Source: Tubiluchus corallicola (taxonomy: Eukaryota > Priapulida > Priapulimorpha > Priapulimorphida > Tubiluchidae). Taken from it: a DNA stretch of 64,000 nt. Below the pieces are notes generated by a model. The model did no database searches and was not told the DNA's origin. It saw only the letters and a list, made by a program, of their open reading frames with translations. A program made the translations under genes and the position numbers. The stretch spans positions 1-64,000 of the forward strand of contig JAQGDQ010000651.1 in the NCBI GenBank assembly GCA_030141605.1. The letters are read 5' to 3'. Below, in pieces: positions 56,930-64,000 of the stretch. Each line of letters starts with the position of its first letter. Positions within the stretch are counted from its first letter, which is position 1.

Positions 56930-58560
56930 TTTAATGTTGTCAAGATAGCATCTTTTAATTTCACTTGATTGATCCAAATTATACATTAGACAATGTCCAA
57001 GATGCCACATTTCACGGTGCCATTTTAATTGTACATCATTAAGTGACATTGGGGTTTTTATAATTTGACTTTCGCTGAACAAGACACACTTGGATTTTTC
57101 AATATTAAATATCATAGCATGTTTGATGGCATATTTATCACAAATGTTCAACATCAGCTTCAGCGCAGTTAGCGATGGAGCAAGTAAAGTGACGTCATTA
57201 GCACATCCCAATGCACCTACAAATTCGTTTACAATATAGCACCCTACTTTAGATTGTTTAAGATTACATAATAATTCATCAATATAAACTGTGAATAAAA
57301 CATCAGATAGTACTCTTCCTTATCTTATTCCATTTGTGACAGAAAATTCATACGATTTAACTTTATTCCAACACACACAAACATCTTCTTTTAGGTATGA
57401 ATCTATCAGAAGACCTAATAATGAATCCGGCAATTTGTTCTAATTTGGAAAATAATTTTAGAAGATTAACTCTGTCAAAAGCTTTTGAGCTGTACACAGG
57501 ATTACCTTTTTTAGACATTATTTTATAGTGTCTTTTAGAACTAGGCGGCACAACCTGGGGGATAATTCTTTTTATAGGCAAACTGCAGATCTGTGCTCGT
57601 TAATTTATCACAAAATTTATTCATAATAACATAGTCTGCCAGTTTAACTAAACAATAATCCCTCTATAATTAGACTTGATGTTTTGGCTAATATGCGGGT
57701 TTTTCACAGTTGAAATTATCGAGCTTTTGTATGGATTGCGCGGGTAATGGAAACACTCAATCATATTATTTATTAAGAAAGTCACGTGTTGAAATACTAA
57801 AGGCGATCCATTATTAATCGCCTTTGTGATCGGTAGGTTGTGATAACTATCTAAACCTACAGAGCCATCTTTTTTACCGCGTTTGATCATTTTAACTGCT
57901 TTTTTAACTTCGTTTAAAGATATCATAAATTTATCATTTTCACTATGAGAGCGGAAGTCCTTATATAATTACATGAGTTTAGACTTCTCAGTTCCAACGC
58001 TATCATATAATTGTTCAAAATCACGTGTAATTCAATTGCTATCGTCTTTGGTTCGCAAATACCTTCTATATTATTAACAACAGATTTGTGTGTTTGAGGC
58101 AATTTTTTTATTTCATCCAACAATTTTCTATTATTAGAACTCGAAGGAGACGTTGCTAATTTATTATTTCGAAGGATGTTTTGAGTTTTTACAATACGAA
58201 GGCGCCGTACATAACATATATAATCGATGTTCGAGTGACACTTGTTAATAACAAATTCAACATTCTCCCTCTGGATAACCTTTTTAACATCTGTACTTGG
58301 TCAGTCGTTCTACTTAAATCGCAGTTAAAATCACTAGCTAGGAAAACAAAGCTATAATTACTTGCAATGTCAAAGACGTAACCAAGTTTCATAAAATTCA
58401 GGATGAGGATTAGTAACTGAGTAATTGTCGTTAGGCATATACACATTAACCAAACATATTACAACGGTTTTAAAGATTTCAATTTCAACGGTAGTAATTC
58501 GTTTTAAATAAATTTTGATTTCTTTAACTTTAAGACAAGTTTTTCTTCTATACAATACCT
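56930..58560 (-). mobile_element. LINE with endonuclease and RT remnants (1.6 kb)
   Basis: On the minus strand in order: 58555-58440 VICLVNVYMPND and 58380-58190 FLASDFNCDL (endonuclease GDFN block with S for G); 58123-57923 linker; 57926-57648 EVKKAVKMIKRGKKDGSVGL, with FQHVTFLINNMI and then SNYRGI (RT motifs 0-1); about 57510 YSSKAFDRVN (motif A); 57211-57110 CANDVTLLAPS (motif C, FADD-type with N replacing a catalytic D) and IFNIEKSKCVLF (motif D). Order and spacing are right, but there are several frame changes and the catalytic substitution makes it inactive. It is similar in type to the minus-strand fragment at 19 kb. Confidence 0.88.
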
Positions 58561-60156
58561 GTTCCGCCGCATGGTCTATTTATTTTGACGATCTTATTAT
58601 CAAAATCTGATAAAAACTCCCGTTACGCGAATATTATGTTTTAAAAATACAACCTACATCTCTTGTGCCGTTTATATGTGTTGCTTGCTAGTGTTTTTAA
58701 TGAGATGATTAAAACAGTAATTACAAACCTAGTAAAGCATTTCGGAGTTCATCAATGAAGTCACTAGGCCTACTGCATTCCATCCAGCTATCGCAAACTA
58801 TGTATCGAAAATATATCGCAACTATGAACTCACTTGTCCTAAAAATTACATCACCACTAACGCGACGACACGCACTTGACAACACAGTAAATCATATTAT
58901 TTCCTCTGCACCTCAAACATGATTTTGGATGCCCTCATTATAGCATAGCAGATTATAAACTACATATTTTTTCACGCGGTTATTACTACTGCCTGTATTT
59001 ATGCTGCAAGCACTGACAACACCACGAGCCAGCGTGGCATGACAAGCTTCTTCTGCTCGCGCATTCAGATTAAGCTCATCCCAGGGAGCTGTCTACCTGC
59101 TTTAATTAACGATGTGCTCTGTTTACACTTGGCATATAACTCAGCATTCTGTCACACTCTTTAATGAATAGTAACATGCGAATACAGCAATAATCGCCGC
59201 GCATGACTTCGTGTCTTCATCACAACAGTAGTTCCTGGCAAGCAGTAATAATAACCGAAGCGATATAGAGTGAATAAGGGAAAAATATAATCAATCCTCA
59301 TAATATCAACGGACACAAGCACGATAATTGTCAGAGTCATCAGGAGGAACCTGACCCAGGATTCGGAATTCGGTCGCTTTTTCTCTACTGCAAAACACCA
59401 ATCCGTCAAACGCAGCAAACCTCGCTACACACTTGCATCAAAAAGAAAGTTGAATATCTCTCCTAAAACAACACATTCAAACACACTCACAACGTTACAA
59501 AAATAGGGACCACAAAATTCTATATTGATGAAACTGGGTGTGACAAAAACTCGTCTTAAAAGTCAAATTTGACGCAAAAACAAGTTTTTTTCAATAACAA
59601 GAGCTAATCATTACTTAAAGTTTGATACTAGTTTTGTTAAATGTCATAGCTTCCTTCCTAAGTGGCATCTCCCCCCAAAACATTTAGTACGGTTTTGCTC
59701 GTGAAACTCGCACTTAGACTGTCTTAGCAACGGCTGCCTCGGATACCCTGACGCTGAATTTGCAAACAAATCTATATGGATCATTTGGAAGGAAATGGGC
59801 CAAAAACTAAAAACGGGTGGGTTGTCACAGATGTTTTGCCAGTCTTGAAGAATAGTGGCTTGTTGTACATCAAATGACTGGTCTCGGCAAGATAAATTGA
59901 ATGGTATAGGTTGGCCAAAGAATGGTAGACCCCTGTTCCAAGGTAACCGGTCAAAATGTTATACGTTTCTAGGTCATTGAAACGAAATGCATCACCTAGG
60001 TAATCAAGCATGGCGAATTTAACAATAGCGAAATTATGATCTTGAGACACAGGTCAAGGCAGCAAAGATTTTCTACGGTCGGCACTTGCAGTTTTGGTCA
60101 TATTGCAGAATCTTAAGTTTATGGCTTGGTCATAATTATTTCTCTTGCGCTACAGC
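58561..60156. other. Intergenic DNA with unrecognised ORFs
   Basis: Minus-strand frames at 59161-59418 (85 codons, with a hydrophobic FLLMTLTIIVLVSVDIM stretch) and 59781-60050 (89 codons) show no family I can name. No transposon ends are recognised. Confidence 0.4.
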
Positions 60157-60160
60157 TTAA

Positions 60161-60800
60161 AGGACAAGAAAAGGGGTAGCTGAAATAGGTTTCAGAAAAA
60201 TCGCCTTAAAAATTATATTACTTTACAGCAATTTTATACAGACATCGTGTTCGTGTTAAAAAGAATTTTTGTTTGTTTTCATTTTAAATCTCCCGCAATA
60301 CTGTTCCGACGGCGCCATTACATGATGTCACTACGCAAACTTAAATCCGGGGAAGAAAAAGCAATGTTAAATTATGTCTCAAAAACCTTTCTATGCAAAT
60401 TATATTACTTAGCATTTCGCTTACATACTGGAAAGACTTTTATAACTAGAAATAACAATTTAAACTGTTTGTGCCAATTAGTAAAATGTCGCTGACTCAC
60501 CGTTCATGGTGCGCCACTCACTAACCAAAAACGTATTTTTAATCCTATTGACAAGTAATTTAAAAATTTACTTAGTTAGCAGCATGTATGTGCTACGAAT
60601 GCTCTGAATATTTTTTCAAATTTTACACAGTGCTATCTAAACTTGTTTCAAACGACCTACCATCAAAATGGCTGCGCCTAACGGGAGTTTAAATTTATAC
60701 GTTTTATACAGCGTGACTGCTTGAAGCCCTGTATGTAAGTGGTATAAAATTTCAAGACGATTTTTTTAAGTTTTATGTAAGTGGAGGGTTTTCTTGTGCT
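60161..60800 (-). mobile_element. TTAA-flanked nonautonomous DNA transposon, copy 2 (inverted)
   Basis: A 640-bp element is flanked by TTAA (60157-60160, 60801-60804). The ends AGGACAAGAAAA and TTTTCTTGTGCT are the same two ends as in copy 1 at 48667, in opposite orientation. Internal landmarks shared with copy 1 are TCCCGCAATACTGTTCCGAC, GGTGCGCCACTCACTAAC and ACGTTTTATACAGCG. A plus-strand ORF (60247-60495, 82 codons) corresponds to the 84-codon ORF of copy 1. Confidence 0.85.
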
Positions 60801-60804
60801 TTAA

Positions 60805-61486
60805 TAACTCGAAAACCATAGTACTTAAAGTCATGAAAAACTTGCACTGGCATTGACATGGGAACCGTTGACTTCAGGTCAAAGGGTTAAGGACACTGGA
60901 CGGTTGCTGTTTTTTCGATTGCTCCTTCTAGGGTATGAGTTAAAATAAAATAAAAACAAATGACAAAGTGCTATTTACACAACCTTAGACTTGTTTTTAT
61001 GAAATTTAAGAAGTTTATGAACAACGCCGCTGACTCATATGATTTCACATCATAATGATCTTTTTATTTTAATTTAATTCATTGATTATTTAAATTCATC
61101 TTTATTATGTAAAGAAACTTGCACAGGAAATTGTCTGTCAGTTCTAGTTTTAAAAAAATATTAGGTTTAATAATTGACACCACTGTTTTTTTTTCATTTT
61201 CAATTCTAAGATAAATTTTATCTTAAATCGGTTACTACTAATTTAAATTTTGTTCGGTCCTTAAGAAAAATAGCACACGATTCCATGTTTAACCAAAAAA
61301 GTAATATTAATCCGCAAGCAGTTTGCACTATTTCGCTACATGTACTATGGCTATCTGATAATAGCAATTGCTGAAATGAATTTAAGATGTAAATTATATG
61401 AATTCATTTTAATAAATAAGTATAGCTCTAGAATAATTCTCTAAATCAGTTTTTATTAAATTATGCTCAATTGAACATTACTTCAT
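60805..61486. other. Intergenic DNA, 3' of the cysteine-rich exon
   Basis: Very AT-rich. On the minus strand AATTGAGCATAATTTAATAA lies just past the exon's stop, and AATAAA-like words occur within 60 bp (TTTATTAAA on the plus strand at about 61449), a possible polyadenylation region. Nothing else is seen. Confidence 0.4.
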
Positions 61487-61691
61487 TCATTCGACAAGCG
61501 AACAGCACTTAATAATGTTGTAAGTGTCAGAGTGGCAACCAAACTGGAACTGGCAGTCTGGATTTCTACCGGATCCACAAACGCCCACAATAACATCGGT
61601 CTCCTTATCACATATGAGATATTCTGATTTTCCTGCACAACGATAGTAGCAACTCAAGCTGTTTATAGCTTTTTCCGAGTTGACTTCATTC
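61487..61691 (-). CDS. Probable terminal exon of a small cysteine-rich (secreted-type) protein
   Basis: The minus-strand frame begins after ATTTTGCAG, a splice-acceptor-like sequence at 61692-61700, and ends at a stop at 61487. It encodes about 67 residues with eight cysteines spaced as C-x3-C-x8-C-x10-C-x6-C-x6-C-x8-CC and a glycine turn VCGSGRNPDC. Even cysteine number, a terminal CC pair and lack of other low-complexity features suggest a disulphide-bonded extracellular domain. No signal peptide is encoded here, so an upstream exon on the minus strand (beyond 61700) would be needed, and I could not identify one. The in-frame ATG just upstream (61694-61696) overlaps the acceptor and may not be the true start. 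Confidence 0.45.
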
Positions 61692-61700
61692 TGCAAAATT

Positions 61701-62489
61701 TAATGTAAAAAATTAATTTAAAAATTTACAAAAAAGCTTTGAAATTTCCATTATTAAGCTGGGATACTCAGTACTGGTAAACAAAATTAGGTGTATAATC
61801 TACTTTGTGCGATGTTATTTCGCTGCCATACGATGCGATAATCAATAGCAGTATGGAAACATGGATTCCTTGCCATAATAACTACGATAAAACGGGCTCT
61901 GATGTATACAAAATAGATAAGCACTTTTTTATTATCTTTTGCGTAGACAAATCACTGCTGATAGGTACTTCGCATACTTTGACAAATACTATTGACTGTA
62001 CTGTATGACATATGCTTTTTGACTTTGAATTATATTGTTACTTGTGTTCTGAGAGATAATCCCCTGAGGGCGCTGGAGCCCACAAATTCACACACTAGCT
62101 TTTGCGCACGTCTGGTTTCGCTGCGCTAATTTTAATGCCTGCTTTCTAGGTTAATTGCTTTATGCTTTTGGTTTAATTAACACTTGTTTACTAAGGTACA
62201 TAGATTTTGTTGAAGATTTCCCAAATACCTGAATATACTTTATCAGTGAGTCATGTTTTTTACTGTTCATGCTTGGGTATACTTGTTATTTTATTTTCAT
62301 TACTGAAATTTTGTAATTTTTATGCATTTATATATTATCTTTCTTTTCTAGTTTTTGTGTGATTTAGTGTAGTATTAGATATAAACATTATGTTTGAAAC
62401 AAAATGTTAAATCGAAATCTAAAATTGACTATTCGTTGTTTCTTCTTCGTCTTTCTTTGCAATTGAGCTTTTGCTTTGAGGTTCCTCAT
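61701..62489. other. Intergenic or intronic DNA
   Basis: If the exon at 61.5 kb is real, this is its upstream intron. A 67-codon plus ORF (61805-62008) is unrecognised. The stretch at 62055-62130 is less AT-rich but shows no coding motif. Confidence 0.35.
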
Positions 62490-62496
62490 CGTTCTT

Positions 62497-62526
62497 CATA
62501 GGTAGTAGCAGCAGCAGTAGTAGTTT
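62497..62526. repeat. (AGC/AGT)n microsatellite
   Basis: TAGTAGCAGCAGCAGTAGTAG, lying where the 3' tail of the adjacent minus-strand LINE would be. Confidence 0.8.
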
Positions 62527-63430
62527 ATTGACTATAAAATTATTATTTACAGTCTTTGACAGGGATAGCAGAATTGAAGCATTTTATAGTCCAAAATTTT
62601 CTACTTTTCAGAAAACAGCAACATTGTACAAAGGTTAAAAAAGTTCAGAATAACAAACTTTCGTTCAGTAGCAGTAAAAAAATATATGATAATGACTGAG
62701 CTGAGCTTAAAAAATTTACAGAATTCTAACACTTCATTAAGATACTTGCAAAAATTCGGGTTTTTTCTTATTAATAAGCTTTTAGAAGATTAAAACGGAT
62801 TTCATATGCAAAATTGCTATTCATAATTGACATTGAGGATGTAAAGTATTCATTTTTGAATCTTCTAGTTTCAGCTGTTAAATGACAGTCCATCAAAATG
62901 TGCTTTTTGGATTTCTCCACAATTACAGAGTCAGTGTTTTCTATCTACGTTACGCCATCTATCAGTTTCAAATTTTAAATAGTAGGCCTGGAGTCTGAAT
63001 CGCGTATATGCAATGCGGTACATCTCAGGTGTTGAATCTGGAATAACGAGTACTATTAAACATGAGCTGTGAACTCTTTCTCGTTTAGTTGAGTTACTAT
63101 TTCTTAGGATATCTGCTAACAGAGATTGTTACTGCGCATACTACTCACTTACACTGATTCTAGGCAGTCCATTTAAACATTTATACAAATCACTGTTGCA
63201 GAGTATTGCTATCTCGTATGCTTGAAGTAACGGCTGATGATTTTCTGGATTGGCTAGTATTTTTCGCCACATTTTAATTTGTCTACATTTCACCTACGTG
63301 GTGAAAAACGGATAACCAATCTCAGGAAATACAAGATCATTGCACATTGAACGGCTGACTGACAATAATGACTTAAGGACTTCCATATACGTTGCGTTTG
63401 GTATGTAGATTGGTGTTCCACCCTCTGAGC
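62527..63430 (-). mobile_element. LINE C-terminal region and 3' UTR
   Basis: Minus-strand blocks: YMEVLKSLLSVSRSMCNDLV and GYPFF (about 63400-63300), QIKMWRKILANPENHQ, EIAILCNSDLYKCLNGLPR, then YTRFRLQAYYLKFETDRWRN followed by a stop and LCNCGEIQ (about 63030-62900). The last is the 'R-RL----E--RW--------C--C' Cys-rich block near the C-terminus of many LINEs. The remaining 400 bp down to the (AGC)n run would be 3' UTR. The RT core lies outside the surviving part. Confidence 0.75.
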
Positions 63431-63549
63431 TGTTATAACAGCGCTATCTAAGACTTTTTTCTTAACACTACAAAAAATAAATAGTTCCTTGAGCGTCTCA
63501 AAGAATTGCTATTGGTCTTGGTGCCAATAGAAAGTGTGATATTTACGGT

Positions 63550-64000
63550 TAAATTAAGTAGTGTTCAGCAAAGTGACCGGAACATTTTTGACATTGTGGC
63601 GATAATAGATGCAGAGGCCGAGAAAGCTATATGATGAAATTTATGAAAGGGTTGAGCCTTTCAGGGCGGCTTCATTTTGACAGGGTCAGTTTTATGCCAT
63701 AATAATGTAGCTTAGATAAAATACTAATTATTGGGTCAGCAGACACTTTCTAGAGCTGTATTTTAGACTGGCAGTACGGAGAAGGCTTCCTGTAAATGCT
63801 CTAAAAGAATAACCAGAGATGGTGATTTCATCAAGGTAAATGAGGATGATTCTCCATTAAAAGGTAGACAAAAACATTCCATTAAGCATTCAATTCAAAC
63901 AAATTGAGCGTTGTAATGACCAAATGGCATAGTTACGAATTGCCCAGAGGCGTTGAACGAAAGTGGTCTCTTCCTTGTCACAGAGGTCTATGGCCACTTG
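63550..64000 (-). mobile_element. Ty3/Gypsy-type reverse-transcriptase remnant (continues past the right edge)
   Basis: Minus-strand reading from 64000 gives VAIDLCDKEETTFV (the block before RT motif B), then LIYLDE (catalytic YLDD-type box, second Asp replaced by Glu), GIKTDP and FLGLCIYYR-VK (the connection to RNase H). Frames change several times and part of the region between motifs is compressed. It is a dead copy. It may belong to the same family as the integrase fragment at 54.6-55.4 kb, but the two parts do not overlap, so this cannot be tested within the window. Confidence 0.8.

Overview
This is a gene-poor, AT-rich piece of animal nuclear genome. It has long intergenic stretches, LINE-type, Ty3/Gypsy-type and TIR-type transposon debris, (TA)n and (ATT)n microsatellites, and one intact neuropeptide-type GPCR gene. 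There are no bacterial-style operons. LINEs of the 'craniofacial development protein 2-like' type and this class of receptor point to an invertebrate metazoan, probably marine. The sequence alone does not let me name the phylum.

Layout. Positions 1-17.6 kb are the right-hand end of a satellite array that runs off the left edge. It has a three-level structure: degenerate submonomers of about 50 bp anchored on AGATGTTT-like words, modules of about 445-830 bp, and a higher-order repeat of about 3.6 kb. Positions 18.9-25.3 kb hold nested LINEs: two older degenerate fragments, then an old LINE split by a 3.73-kb LINE that is flanked by an 11-bp target-site duplication and ends in (CAT)n. Positions 25.3-29.7 kb are a mosaic of small dispersed and segmental duplications, including a nearly identical 3' fragment of the GPCR gene and a LINE 3' end. 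The full-length single-exon receptor lies at 32.0-33.2 kb on the minus strand. Positions 34.6-35.5 kb hold an 876-bp TIR element with roughly 70-bp inverted repeats. Positions 35.8-43.4 kb are noncoding DNA with LINE relics and a long perfect-stem hairpin. Positions 45.4-49.3 kb hold a hAT-like MITE with an 8-bp TSD, a 125-bp Tc1/mariner-like MITE, a doubtful gag-like region and a TTAA-flanked (piggyBac-style) nonautonomous element. Positions 49.4-58.6 kb are LINE, Ty3/Gypsy and MITE fragments around a possible broken host gene. Positions 60.2-64.0 kb hold a second full TTAA element in opposite orientation, a probable terminal exon of a cysteine-rich protein, a LINE C-terminus and a Ty3/Gypsy reverse-transcriptase remnant at the right edge.

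How it fits together. There is no functional gene cluster. The receptor is the only convincing intact protein-coding gene. The rest records successive transposition and duplication: nested insertions, TSDs, a truncated paralogue copy and homogenised satellite. All family calls come from reading motifs by eye in translations. No database search was run.
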